Part shown: piece after piece, positions 13,138-30,070 of the stretch | Position numbering within the stretch: the first letter of the stretch is position 1 | Layout: every line of letters starts with the position of its first letter | Assembly (NCBI RefSeq): GCF_024713975.1 | Contig: NC_091093.1 | Span: forward strand, 23,688,501 to 23,752,500 | DNA from: Paralichthys olivaceus | Lineage: Eukaryota; Chordata; Actinopteri; Pleuronectiformes; Paralichthyidae | Direction: 5' to 3' | DNA length: 64,000 nt | Translations under genes and position numbers: made by a program | The notes under the pieces: model-generated | Seen by the model: the letters and a program-made list of their open reading frames with translations, nothing else | Databases searched by the model: none | Told to the model about the DNA's origin: nothing

Positions 13138-16100
13138 CTGGCTGCAGTATAAATCCTAAACACTGGCCCCTCAATGTTAACAGATGGGACAACAATTTGT
13201 GTTTTGATTGCTTCTAAAATGTTTGTTTCTAATTATCACACTGATGAATGTTTAAGGTTTCATTTTAGGATGCTATAAAATGTGAAAAATCATGATTGAC
13301 AGCTGCAACTGACTCACGATTGGTCAGCTGCCTATAAGGGTGGGACCTCGACACTGTGGCTCCAATCCACGATCACTGCTGTGCAGTCTCTGGCCCCAAA
13401 GGATATCAGAATCACAAGATGGCTTCCTTTTTGTACAGTGGGACGATTTGGAGATTGGTCGTCCATCTTAATAAACAGTCTCTGATGGTTACAGGTGCAA
13501 CAGAGCACAGTTTAAATATATACCAGCAGGAGATTGTTGAGGAAACAGACTGGAACAAATTCACATATTGTTGCTGTACAATCTTGGGTAAAATAGTCTG
13601 TTTGCAGACAAGACCTCATCACAAAATAACTCCTGGAATGTACAGAGCATCAACAGTGGACATTTCCCCCAACAGCAGCTGAGCGAGACAGTGTCGACCA
13701 TTTCCTTTTTACATGAGGCATTAAAAATTATCAAATGTGCTTGCCAACAATTGTATTATCTTCCTTTTGACTTTTCATCGAGATTTAAACTTGGCATGGG
13801 TTTTCATTCAAGATTTCACAGCAAACAGCTTCTCGAAAGACGCCTGTGGTTGTCTGGTTTTGCCAAACAGCTGTTTCATGGCCACTTGGGACAAGCGGGA
13901 GAAGAGTTCCTGGACGGGAGAGACGATTCGAACGAGAGAGGCAGAGAGGCACAGAGATGGGGGGGGGGGAAACAAAGATGGAACAGAGCAGACAGACAGA
14001 GGGACATAAAGAGAGAGGATTCAAACATGTGAGGCCATCCACACTTGCTCGATTGTGTCTGTGGCCAGAAGCGAGAGGAGGAGAGTGGGAGGAATAAAAC
14101 AATTAACATGAACAGTACTCTGGGGAATGTGGGTTTCCTTGACAACAGAGGGCAAAGCCAAACAAACGGACTCTTTCATAACAATTCAAGACAAACAGAA
14201 AGGTCTCCTTTGGAAATAGGGGGCATTCCTTCCTGTTGTCCTAGAGAAGAAATACAAACAAACACAGTATATATAGTTTTTTCATATTCTGTTTAATTCT
14301 GCACCCCATATTTCAAGTGCAATCATTGACCTGCACAGGTAAAAGTGAATCACCAAACAGGGAAAAACTGCTCTGTTGCAGTGATGAGTATATATATCTA
14401 CAGAGTGAAGCTAGAAAACCAAAGAAGTTTGGGCTCGTGAGAAACCAGCAGAGAGAGCGAGGCCGCAGAGCCGATCAACATTAACGGGATGAGAGGAGGG
14501 CGACACCCTGGCAGACCATCCTGACCCAGATAGAGCTCCAGAAAGAGAGAGAGGTATGTGTGTGTTAACTGTCAATTTGGGTTTTGGGATGGGTGGGGTT
14601 TTGGGTAATTCAGAGCAGTGTTTGATGAGCCAGCAGGTCCACCCTGAGTCCTGGCAAAGGTGCTGATCTATAATCAATTGCAGTTGAGACGTTGAATATC
14701 TGAGAATCTTATTTGCTTCCTCGCTGAGAGATGGATGAGAGGATTGATACCAGCCCTCACGTCTGCACAGCAAAAGCAAAACTGCACCCAGCAGTCAGTT
14801 AGCTTAGCTTAGCATAAAGACTTGAAAAATAAACTGTTTATAAAAATTGGATGACACATCTCCACTTTATCCCACTATCCAGAGTCAGCTGACAATCATG
14901 AAGTTTCACCAAGTTTTTTAAGTCAAATAACTCATTAAAATTAAACTTGGAAGCTGAATTTGTGACATATTGTGCAGCCAGAAGCCAGGGAAGAGGGTGG
15001 AGGGTGGGGGTGGGACTGGCTCTTAAAGGAAAAATTATTTGTTAGAAACACTGAAGCTCACTAAACGACATGTAATAAGTTTGCTTTATCTAAACAGGAA
15101 CCTGTGCATGAAAGAAACAATTATGGCACTCAGTAAAGTGCATACCCCCATCCAAGCCAAACAGTCCCCCTATGAAACCACATTTAAATCCAATAAATCC
15201 ATATTTCTGCACCATTTGCATGTACTCATAGATATCAGCTCCAATATTTAAAAAAAACAAATGAAAAACATTGACCACACTCATAGATATCAGTCCACTC
15301 TGTGGTGAGTGGGCAGCAAACACAGCACCTCTCCTCCTCATCTTTAGGGACTTAAATCACAGCTCTCCATCCTCCACTCGGTGCCACAGCACAGCCAAGA
15401 ATGGACCGTTTCTATGCACCGACGCCGGTGACGTCTGTGGAAATGTACATTGAGATGAACTTTAATCAGGAGGGCCAGAGCAGACGGTACTGAGGCCTTT
15501 TGGAGTACAGGGGGCACTTCTGCAGGCCTGTAATGGGTTCATCTTGGGAGTGCTTTGCTGGTGCAGCAGCATTTCAACCGCAAACAGGAAGAGAAGAAAA
15601 ATTAAACGATTGAAAATGATTCAGTAAAACAGTATTGCTTCTTGATAGTGCTTGTCATCTTTGCACCAGGGGCCATGCTAAACTTCTCTTTAACAATCCA
15701 GTGTTATTAGATGTGAAGCCAGAGTTTCACATCTTGAACTGATATCCCAAGAGGTAAATAAAAGAAAGTGAGTCAGACACAGTTTTAACCAATGGTGTCA
15801 CAGGCTGTGACGTGGTGCCCTGACTCTGTGGCTTCACGTTGAGCTCAGACCGATCAAACATGATCCGTTTAACCAACTTTATTCTTGTATCAACCTCCGT
15901 GTTGCTCACAAGCTCACAGGGCTGATGGGAAATTCATGCAAATGTACCCTTCACCGAGGCAGCCTGATTGGTTCGCTGCGGGCGAGAGAACACTTATAAG
16001 CCTCGAAAGTTAATACAAATTACTGATTTACTACTGAAACTTCTCAGTTTCATGTGTCAAACCTGCACATTGTGAAATGTTGGTTCGAGATTTTAGTGTA

Positions 16101-16289
16101 TGTTCTCAGAAAATCCTTTTCTTTCAGTTCAGTCCAGAAACATGTGTTCTGTAGTCAAAGGTCACGACCACAGTGTAATGACAATAATAACACTAATGTT
16201 TGAAGGAATACTCACATAAAAGTAACTAAACAGGTTTCAGCAGCAGTTCAATAAATATCAAATATACACGTGTACATTTCTAGTATTTT
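13138..16289. other. Gene-free stretch
   Basis: Several overlapping open frames of 80-122 codons around 13690-14780 come from a G/A-rich tract on one strand and lack any recognisable feature. I see no exon with good splice sites and protein-like content. Confidence 0.45.
14795..14960 (+). repeat. Teleost interspersed repeat fragment ('gttagcttagcttagcat')
   Basis: 'agttagcttagcttagcata' followed by 'aagacttgaaa' is the hallmark of a very frequent teleost interspersed repeat. A reverse copy with the conserved end 'caaactattcctttaa' is at about 23220-23375. Family recognised from memory. Confidence 0.55.
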
Positions 16290-16430
16290 AACTTGGATCA
16301 CATCAGGCCCACTGACCATAACGTCTCTGGTTCGATTCCCGCCTCCCCCGTTCTTCCTGCAATGTACTGTTAAGAGCTTTGAGTGATCGTAAAGACTAGA
16401 AAAACTCTATATAAATACAGACCATTAAAT
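16290..16430 (+). repeat. tRNA-derived SINE fragment
   Basis: 'tctctggttcgattcccgcc' is a good tRNA B-box (GGTTCGATTCC). The downstream 'ttgagtgatcgtaaagactagaaaaactctatataaataca' phrase resembles the tail of a common teleost SINE ('ctctataaatac'). Confidence 0.6.
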
Positions 16431-16982
16431 TCAAAGTGGAGCAGTGTCGTGTGTATTTGTAATTATTATTAAAATTCGGAATTACTATTATTATATTTTA
16501 TTTGTCACTGTGATCAGGTAGTCTGTGACTGGTGTGTGACTGTGTCATTTCACTCAGATTTATTATACAACTATTAACTTACTATTGTTTGAATTTAATT
16601 ATTATATGATTATATTCTTCAATTCCATGTTTGTAATCTTGATGTGAAGCTTCTTACATGTTACTCTTTAATTACATTTTCTTAGAAATGGAGCCAACAT
16701 TTTATTTTCCAACCCGACTCCACCCTGCTTCTGCTCCGGCCCAGTCCTGTGGTTTTTCAAAGTTGACCCCAGCCTGTCTGCATGACCCTGGGGAGGCTGA
16801 GAACATCCTCCACCTTGTTCTTTCCATCTTCCCCTCTTTTCTGGCGGCACTTGTGCCAAAGGAAGTCATTACACCAAGAGAGATTTTGTAGCTGCTCACA
16901 CATATTTAAAAATAGATGCGTCCAGTCATTCACGTTTTTATCTCTGAACAAATGGGTCACTACAATGATTTAACATTTATTT

Positions 16983-17005
16983 GTGTGTGTGTGTGTGTGT
17001 GTGTG
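16983..17005. repeat. (GT)n microsatellite
   Basis: About eleven GT units, directly visible. Confidence 0.9.
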
Positions 17006-17408
17006 TCTGCGTGAGTCATGAGGGCGATCAACCAAGTGAATCAACAATGTGAAACAAGATGTGTGACAAGATCAACATTTTATCTTTCCATATTATGTGC
17101 AGGGTTTGTTTGCCCTTTGTGTAACAAATTGTATAATGGAGAATATATCAAAGCTGTAACTTTTAATGTATTCATTACTTCACTAAGTATATGTAACAGG
17201 ACTAATATTTTGAAAGCCCAGGTTACGTTGGGTTGCACTTTAAAGATGAGACGTAAAAGTGAATGATCACAAGGTCACAGTCACTTACAGCCAATGAGTT
17301 TGTTTTGTTTGTCTGTATTCATGTTCCCCATGCTTTGCATACGAACATGATTTCTATATGTTCTTGTTGTGTTTGTTACTTTTCACTGTGAATTTGGGGA
17401 GAAATCTT

Positions 17409-17414
17409 CAATAA
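17409..17414 (+). terminator. Candidate polyadenylation signal
   Basis: AATAAA at the end of 'gaaatcttcaataaaccag', followed within 40 nt by a TGT-rich stretch ('cttgtgtctgtctgtgct') as expected of a GU-rich downstream element. No coding exon is recognised upstream, so this may be a chance match or the 3' end of a non-coding transcript. Confidence 0.25.
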
Positions 17415-18029
17415 ACCAGAAGCAAGGAAACCTCTTGTGTCTGTCTGTGCTTTAAGGGAAGTATACACTTACAAATACTGACAATACTTCATTCCTTTTC
17501 CATTATCCTACAGTTCCTCTCCTCTACGTGTCTCTGTCCAAATTTTTGTCCTGTCCTGATGATCACAAATCATCCAATGACAATGAATTCCAGGCAGCTT
17601 CTTGTAGCTTGACAGTACTGAATGTGAAAAAAAAATGTGGTAACTGAAATGATCGAAAAATTGTTTTTTGTAATAGAAAAACTTCTCTGACGAGGCTCCT
17701 GCTGTTATAGTTGCTGAAGCAAACCAACATGAAGCCTGAATACAAATGCTAAATCTGCATTTAATCTGAAAATGATTTGTGTATTCAGCTCAGACTGTTG
17801 ATGGGTATGAAAATGACATAAGTAGAAATAAATAAATGTGGGATTGGGTTTCTCTATATTTGAAGGTCTTGACCTTGTTAAAATTTAACTAATTTGAATA
17901 CCTTTTATGTTAGTTATATAAATACATGTAAAAAAAAATCCATTAATTGTCCTTTTCATTCCCCAAATGTATTTATTTTCCATATAATTATTTACCACTG
18001 CACTAACTTAAAGATGTACTTCTACTCTT
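17415..18029. other. Gene-free AT-rich stretch
   Basis: Nothing supported between the candidate poly(A) signal and the GC-richer region upstream of the protease gene. Confidence 0.5.
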
Positions 18030-18477
18030 GTCAGTTTGTGTCCCTCACAGATGGGGAGGTGACGGAGTAAGTGATGGGATGTCATGTGACCGTGTTGGAG
18101 TTTGGAATCACTCCCGCTGCCTCCAGTCGTCCGCAGATGAAGGAGTGAGCTCAGACAGGCAGGAGCCCCCCCCTCCCCTCCTCTTCATCATCCTCACCAT
18201 CTTCCTCCTCCTCTGCAGCGCACAATGGTCCAGCTCCTCCGCCGCTGTCGACCCGGCTGCTTCTGTTGGACGACTCCACTCCATCCCGGATTAAATAAAG
18301 CTGTCAGTTCCTGAGAGAAGAGCCGAGAAGACAACTGCTCTGCTGTGGGTTTTTTGTGTTTTTGCAGCAGGGCTGGTTCACCAGTTCAAATCCCTTCACT
18401 GCCTCTGACACGTCGGGCTTGAGGAGGGGGTTTTCCCCTCAGTGTTCAGCCACCAGCTCACCTGCAGAAGACAAACC
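18030..18477 (+). promoter_or_regulatory. Likely promoter / 5' UTR region of the PRSS23-like gene
   Basis: The composition shifts here to GC-richer DNA, with CT-rich tracts (about 18165-18240) and scattered CpG (for example 'cgctgtcgacccgg'). It runs directly into the ATG at 18478. No clear TATA box is placed. The transcription start is not determined. 'attaaataaagc' near 18290 could be TATA-like or incidental. Confidence 0.4.
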
Positions 18478-20394
18478 ATGCGCTCCAGGTCTGCGCTCCC
18501 CGGGTAAGTCACCTCTATGCCCATGTCTGTCTGTGCGTAAAACTTAAAAAATAAATAAATAAAATAACTAAAGGGAATTTCCCTTGCACACATCTAATCG
18601 GTGCAGTAGCAAATAAAGAATTGGATGAAGAGGGACTTGACAGAAAACTATTGCGTGTTGCATGAGTTACAGGAGACTTCACATCTCCATGACAGTTTGG
18701 TCCCAGTGAGTGACAGATACAGGACGGTGTCATGATTACAGTTTGTCATGATGCCTCATGAAGCACTTTGAACTGCCTTGTTGTTGAAAGGTGTTAATAA
18801 TAAACTTGTCATTTCTCAACTGTGCCAAATATACAAACTCTGGTTATTCAGCCACTCTTACAGGTTTATGGTCATGAATCCCCACAGACACTCAAGGAAT
18901 GTTCCATCGTAAGGACTGATCTTTGCCCCGTCTGACGTATTTGCAGCATTAAAAATAGTGGGAGATCCAACTTCCAAATTCCAGTGCTGATAAAAAAAAA
19001 TTTTTTTTAAACTTCCAGCTGAAATACTTTTCCCTCAACTCCCATAGCTTGTAATTATAAACCCATGATGCTGCGTTTAGGAATGAGGATGTTTTTCACG
19101 CTGAGGGGCCCAGACGTCCGGTCTGAACTTGACCCCTTGGGATCTACAGAAATGTTGAGTTTGATGCACTTCATGTTTTTAGTATTTCACCTGATCTCTC
19201 CTACCTCCCACCCACAGGTTTACCTCCCTCCTATTTCTCCTCTTCCTTCCCTCCATTTTCTCCTTCCGCCCCCACTGGATTCTCCAGCGTGTCCCTGTGG
19301 TCCTCCCACAGAACACTGAGCCTCGGCCTGCCCCACACTTCCTGTCCCCGGCCCGTCTGGATGTCAACTCCCCCTGTGACCCAGAATGCCACAAGAGAGC
19401 CCCCCAGCTAAGCTACTGGGACCTGCGGAGTCTTCTGGCCTACGAGACTCTTCACTCTAATGGTCAACTGACTGAGACTGCCATTGGGATCTATGGCTAC
19501 CAACCCAACTCTACCACCAGCACAGCCTATTCCTCTAGGTTGTCTGAGAAGGCTGCGCGGTCCCACGTCAGGAGAAAGCGTCAGATCTTCGGCCATGACG
19601 GACGTTTTAGCATCGCTGGACAGAACTTCCTGCTTAAATATCCGTTCTCAGTGGCTGTCAAACTGTCCACTGGGTGTTCTGGGACACTGGTGGGTGACCG
19701 TCATGTTCTCACAGCTGCTCATTGTGTTCACGATGGTAAAAACTATGTGAAAGGAGCCCAGAAACTCAGGGTTGGATTTTTAAAATCCAAGCAACGAGAT
19801 GCACAGTCTTCTTCCTTTTACCTTCCCTCCAACTTCACCAACCGCGTTGAGGGTGGCATCGCTCCCTACAACCCCCCAACCAACGACAAAATGAAGTTCC
19901 AGTGGATCAGAGCCAAGCGCACCCATGTCCCCAAAGGATGGATTAAAGGGAATGCCAACGACATCGGGATGGACTATGACTATGCTCTGCTTGAACTCAA
20001 GAAACCCCACAAACGCCGCCACATGAAGTTGGGAGTCAGCCCACCGGCTCAGAGGCTGCCGGGTAAACGCGTCCACTTCTCAGGATTCGATAACGACCGT
20101 GCAGGCCAGCTGGTGTATCGGTTCTGTCGGGCTGGCGAAGAGACATCAGACCTGCTATACCAGCACTGCGATGCTCAACCCGGGGCCAGCGGCTCAGGTG
20201 TCTACGCCCGAATGTGGGATGGGAGGCGTCGGCGTTGGGAGCGGAAGGTGATAGGTGTGTTTTCCGGGCATCAGTGGGTGGAGCGACAAGGGGCATCTCA
20301 GGAATTCAATGTAGCTGTGAGAATCACGCCTCTCAAATACGCTCAGATATGCTACTGGATTAAGGGAAACTTTGTGGACTGCAGAGAGGGCTGA
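18478..20394 (+). CDS. prss23: PRSS23-like secreted serine protease
   Basis: Coding exons are 18478-18503 and 19218-20394, giving 400 aa. The large exon has no ATG near its start. The frame stays open through a hydrophobic run (FTSLLFLLFLPSIF) back to the acceptor CCCACAG. A short upstream exon, ACCATG...CCCCGG|GTAAGT, joins in phase and supplies the start, giving a signal peptide at about residues 1-24. A dibasic activation-type site (RRKRQ) is at 127-131. The trypsin-like domain has TAAHC (His177), DYALL (Asp263) and GASGSG (Ser333), so the triad is intact. The retained serine argues for PRSS23 over PRSS35, which lacks it. Human PRSS23 is 383 aa and ends, as here, with a conserved DCREG. 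The family is a secreted S1 protease of uncertain physiological substrate. The upstream exon is inferred from splice signals. The closest plus-strand neighbour is more than 18 kb away. Confidence 0.93.
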
Positions 20395-21105
20395 GGAAAT
20401 GGACACAGGTATAGCTTCATAACAACAGGCCCACTACATCCTCATGACCTTTCTGGAATATGTGGGCCACAACAATCCACACTTCTCACCTCTCTACTTG
20501 TAGCACTGACATAACATTAACATAAAAATCTTAATTTCATTTGCTTGCTCTCAGAAGCCAACATCAGTAAAGACAAATCCAGTAACAACACTAACTTATG
20601 TGAAGAGGCTGTGTTCATTTCATTTCTGCTTAGTTTCCTAAAACATGAAAGTGTTAGAAATATTTTTGGAAAAACATTTAGGTTCAGGTGGTTGTGCAGA
20701 ACTGTGGCATGTTTTTTCTGTACCTTGGAACATTCATCTGGACAACAGGTCCTCGGATCTGGAACATGGACTGATGTACAAAGATGTGTTTGGAGTAAAC
20801 CTAAGCAGCGCGGCAGTTTGACTTTTCATATCATTTTTCTTGAGCTAATACTAAAGATTGCACTGTTCAAACCTTTTTCTACTGAGTATGATTTTAGTGG
20901 ATGAATGTATAAGTCAGCTACCAAAGGTGCCAACTTTCCAAACTATCATGTATCTCCTCTCAGTGGACACACTAGCTATCTAAAGGCACACTTTTCTCTG
21001 TCAGCAAAGTTACCGGTGAGGAAAGTTTTGGACGATCGACGACAGCAGATGACTCACACCAAGGCTGCAGAGCACATTTTGTTAAATGGTGTACGCTAAT
21101 GCTTA
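20395..21105 (+). other. Probable 3' UTR of the PRSS23-like gene
   Basis: The AT-rich sequence following the TGA at 20392-20394 has no gene features. I could not place a convincing AATAAA soon after the stop, so the 3' end is unknown. Confidence 0.4.
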
Positions 21106-21119
21106 GCTCCCCCTGGTGG
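21106..21119 (-). promoter_or_regulatory. CTCF-like motif
   Basis: The minus strand reads CCACCAGGGGGAGC, one mismatch to the CTCF core CCASYAGRKGGCRS and identical to the site at 13124. It lies about 700 bp downstream of the PRSS23-like stop codon. Confidence 0.4.
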
Positions 21120-23069
21120 CAAAGGTAAAACACTGCAGGTGTCCATTATGCAGACTAAGCTTGAGCCTAAATAAGCACTTTTTACTTCCTCCTCACACTT
21201 GTGACACTGCATTATTTTGTCTCTCAAACTGAAGACTGTGGCAAATGTAATGAAATATATGCTTTTGAAATATGCAACTGTGTCACATTTCTTTCCCGTG
21301 TCCTCAAACAAGACATTTCATGCACAGAAACACATTGTTGGTTTAAACCGCATTAGTTTTTTTATTTCCGATGTTTTCAGAAATACTTTGTGGAAACAGA
21401 ACTCTGTAAAAATGCCGAACTATGAGGACCAGCTCCTGTGACTTCTCCAGCACTTTCAACCTGGAGTATGAACCCTGGAACATGGCACTGACCAAACAAA
21501 CTCTGTAACTCAATTTGAACATTTTTTATAGCAAAGGGAACACAGATCGAAACCATCGCTGACAATTTTACAATGATCTCCTAATATCCTGTAGGCCAGA
21601 GGACGATCAAGTACAATTCTCACCACTGTGGTCAGGTGTTCACTTCACCTGTGATATAATGGGATTCACCAAACTAAGCAGACAGAATTTGTGTTATTTG
21701 GGAAAAAAACATTCAAGTAATATGTGACAAAGAAGCAGAATTTTAATCAAACCTCAAAATGTGATCTTTCGGTAGCAATGGGATGAGGGCAAGTTTAGGA
21801 TGAAATAATACTATACCCATAGAAAAATTGATAATTCAATGACTGTGCTCACCAATGAGAAAGAGGGAGCCTGTCAATTCAAGTGAACAGCACCATTTAG
21901 CTGCAAAATCTGCAACATTCAAGTGGAAAATGACATAAAACCGAGTTGAAGCACCAACAGGCCAGTGTAGGGGCTGAGTTTGCTGAAGCAGAACAAACAG
22001 ACACGTGCATGACATTTGGGTTGAATCAAAAATTCTCAACACTTGCTGCGATCCAGACAGACACACTTAAAAGTAACTTCCTCCCTCTCACTTAAACTCA
22101 ACTCAGGTGAAATCCACAGCTGCAACAGGAAATATTCATTCTAAGATTTCCAACTTGGACTTTGCCCGCTGACGAAAAGGCTTCTGTTCAACTTCTATTG
22201 ATTTCCATCTTGATAATTGGAGGCTCACAAAGAGGAGCCCACTTGAGTGTAAGGATGTTCACGTATGCGACTCCAGACAACAACAAAATGCAAGGCAACC
22301 TGTTTGTAACACCGTTGCGGTAACTGACAATACATGAAATGGTAGTGAGGTGACCCAGACAGTCCCTCCCCTCCAGCTATCCACACTCTTTTGATTTTGA
22401 ATGCATCCTCCACAGAAGTGTCACCGTTAAACATCCACTGCTGTCGACATATTCGCTGTGGCTGGATCCTGGGACATTCAACTGAAAAATCGATAAACCA
22501 CAATCATTCTGTTAACTGCATCCAGTTGGCAAAGAGATGAACCTGATGTCACATGGCCCTCACCCCCACTAAGGTTTAAGAATTCAGGCACCAAAATTCA
22601 ACAGAACAGAGTCTGGATGGCTTTTAAGAGCACAAATGGGTCATATGCTATACCATAGAAAAAAATATACTTCAGCATGTCAAAGTGTGGAGAGGCATCA
22701 GTACCTTTTATGATTACCTGGTTACAGCAGCAGCCTTTTAAAGCAGAACCAGGGCAGAACATGAGTGAAAGTTTCCAAAGCTTGGTGCTGCTACTGCCCC
22801 TCCACACAGCCAATGATGTGAAACGAGCAGATACTGAAAATAAAAAGGTAAAAAAAAAAAAAAAAAAAAAAGGCAAATGAGGACAAGTACAGCATGCTCT
22901 GTTTTAGCAGTGGATAGGTGTGATTTAATTAGTGACTGATCTCAAGTCAGTCAATGTTTTATCTGATGTCCACACTGAGGCTCTGCTCTAAGATTAGTCG
23001 GACAAAGTTCGGAAATTCACCTATTCTCAGTCTGGCAGGAAGTCACGTGAGAAAATCAATCCCTCATGT
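21120..23069. other. Gene-free stretch
   Basis: No supported exon on either strand between the protease gene and the TMEM39A 3' region. It includes a poly-A run at about 22848-22871. Confidence 0.5.
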
Positions 23070-23375
23070 CTGCAGGACAGGGGGAGCTTAGCTTATGTCC
23101 CCAGCACATAACATACTATAACACAACTGAATTTTTATTTTTTTTACAAAACTTTTGAAGTTAAACAAAAGAGATATAAAAAGTTTTGAGCTGCTGGTAG
23201 GTAGATTTTAGAACCACTGGACAGAACAGAGCTGTCTCTCCATTCTCTCTTTATGCTTAGCTGGCACCAGCTTCATATTTCCAGCACAGACATGAGTCAC
23301 ATTAATCTTCTCATTCCTCGCCTGATCGTAAATAAGCTTATTTTCAACGTTGTCAAACTATTCCTTTAAGAGCAT
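23070..23375 (-). repeat. Teleost interspersed repeat copy
   Basis: Read on the minus strand, it begins 'cttaaaggaatagtttgaca' and continues through 'ggaatgagaagattaatgtg' and 'gctggtgccagctaagcata'. This order of phrases matches a common fish repeat also present at 14795. It lies in or just beyond the TMEM39A 3' UTR. TTTATT on the plus strand near 23134 would be an AATAAA on the minus strand. Confidence 0.55.
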
Positions 23376-23910
23376 CGGCTAAAGGATCAGCAATAATTAC
23401 TGCAGCAATGCTGAAATGATCAAATCATCCTGCTTCCTCAGACAGCAACTGGTTCCAGATTTAAGATTCGGGAGCCTCAAAGTCGAAACAGAATTTAGGG
23501 CCAATCAGGATTCAGGATCAGGCACGACTCCTCATCTGGTTTGACTGACTGTCGGAGGCCACGTCGTCTGTCATTGGCCACCTGCACTTAAAATATCTTT
23601 GGTGAAAGTCACCTCCTGGCATTCCCCGACTTCCCTGTCACCTAACACAACATGCCAATGTTGTCAGTGTGGTAATGCCCGGGCGTAACTCGAAATAGTA
23701 TACAAAATAAAAATATTCTTTTAAATAGGTATATATAAACATTGCATTAAAAATAGAACCGTATCAAAACACAATTATGAGTTCACAGTCTGTCCCTTAA
23801 CCTCCAGGCGTGAGTGCCAAACGACCCTCCAGTCTTCCGCTGTACCAGACCTCCTCCAGTTTCCCCTCCAAATCCAGAGTCCGTAGGTGAGGTCTTGCTC
23901 TGCGGAGCCT

Positions 23911-28860
<4,950 letters not shown>

Positions 28861-28961
28861 GGTCGCCAGTTACCGTGGCAACTGTGGACGCCACCCACCA
28901 ACCAACCACCGCTGGGACTCCTCCCCTTCTCCTCAAAGAGCCACCATGTACCGACAGGCCA
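28861..28961 (-). other. TMEM39A 5' UTR portion in exon 2, with short uORF
   Basis: An acceptor TTTCCTCCACAG ends at 28962. The 101 nt before the main ATG contain an upstream ATG that reads M-V-A-L-stop. The leader would join a CpG-rich first exon ending at 32908. The splice is inferred from consensus. Confidence 0.6.
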
Positions 28962-29539
28962 CTGTGGAGGAAACGTTGATTTTTACTGGTTCGGCAGATG
29001 TTTGTTTGCAACTAAGGAACAAAAATAAAGAGTCATTACAGCTGTCGATGTGCTAATTTCTACAATTAATTAATATTAGCTCACACGTGGAAAAAAGTTG
29101 GAGTTGAATTTTTTTTTTGTGTCAGCATTAAGAATCTGCTGCACTTTGAAAACATATGCATGCTTCCCTGTTCATTCATTCATGGTGAAAGACACAAAGA
29201 GCGTTTGTTTGCCGCTTTGGTCTTTTCCTTATCAAACCTACTTCAGGTTAAAGACCTGACATGTTATCGTGACATGAACCATGTCAGCTCCACATGTCTG
29301 CCCTTTAGAAACCTGCTGGGGTTTTCCCCCCACCACCCAGGAACTGACATAGCAGGTGCAGTGAGCCAGAAATGATGAATCTCCTCTTGTGACAGCCCCA
29401 AGCTCGACAAACCCTCTCTGTATATCCACAGTATCACTTGTGTAAATTTGCCTATTTTTTGTTTTTGTCTTGATGACCACACAAAGTCTAAACGCATTCA
29501 AGCAGTTCATCTATGTGCAGCACTTTCTCTATTACACCT

Positions 29540-29650
29540 CACCCACACACTGTCAACACGTCGTTCAGGGGTGAGTACAACAAGGTGACTTAGGGTGACT
29601 TAGGCGGACTGGGATCGAACCACTGGCCCGCTCTACCTCCTGAACCTCTG
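29540..29650 (-). repeat. tRNA-derived SINE head
   Basis: Reverse complement reads GGTTCAGGAGGTAGAGCGGG, then CCAGTGGTTCGATCCCAGTC. This has A-box-like (GGTAGAGCGGG) and B-box-like (GGTTCGATCCC) elements, the usual head of teleost tRNA SINEs. Confidence 0.65.
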
Positions 29651-29984
29651 AATGTTTATGAGTTATTTTGAAACAGTGGGTTCAATTGCTTTTGAATTTA
29701 AAACAGAGCTTTTTTTTTTATTTTTGAAAGTGAACTGAATGTCTATGGCCTACACCTATGTTATATAATTTGCTGACTTGTGTACTTACATTATCTAAAA
29801 TGTTTCCAACAATGTTCACCAGAGAAATCTCCGAGGTTATTCAAGGTATTAGGTTGTTTCATTTTGGTCGCCTTTTTAATTGCATAATATTTTCTTTCCC
29901 CTTGAAAGGAACCAAGTAGATCAGTCTTTTGTTGTTAGTTTGATTGAGCGACCCCTAGTGTTCGAAGTTACATATTGTACATAG

Positions 29985-30070
29985 AAGGTAAATTTAGGGG
30001 AGTGAGACATGGGATGACATGCAGCAAAGGGTTGAACCCCAGCCGCTGTGGTAAGAACTATTAAAGCCCC
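29985..30070 (-). repeat. tRNA-derived SINE fragment
   Basis: 'gacatgcagcaaagggttga' and 'accccagccgctgtgg' are the reverse of the common teleost SINE body ('ctttgctgcatgtcatccc'). Confidence 0.6.

Noticed and set aside
13691-14145. Several overlapping frames of 83-113 codons on both strands
   Set aside because: They arise from a G/A-rich strand-biased tract that suppresses stops; the peptides are low complexity.
19065-19319. Upstream ATG frame overlapping the PRSS23 large exon
   Set aside because: It is in a different frame from the protease; the in-frame start is supplied by the exon at 18478.
29540-29650. Possible functional tRNA gene
   Set aside because: Only A- and B-box-like words remain; no intact cloverleaf or acceptor stem pairing, so it is a SINE head.
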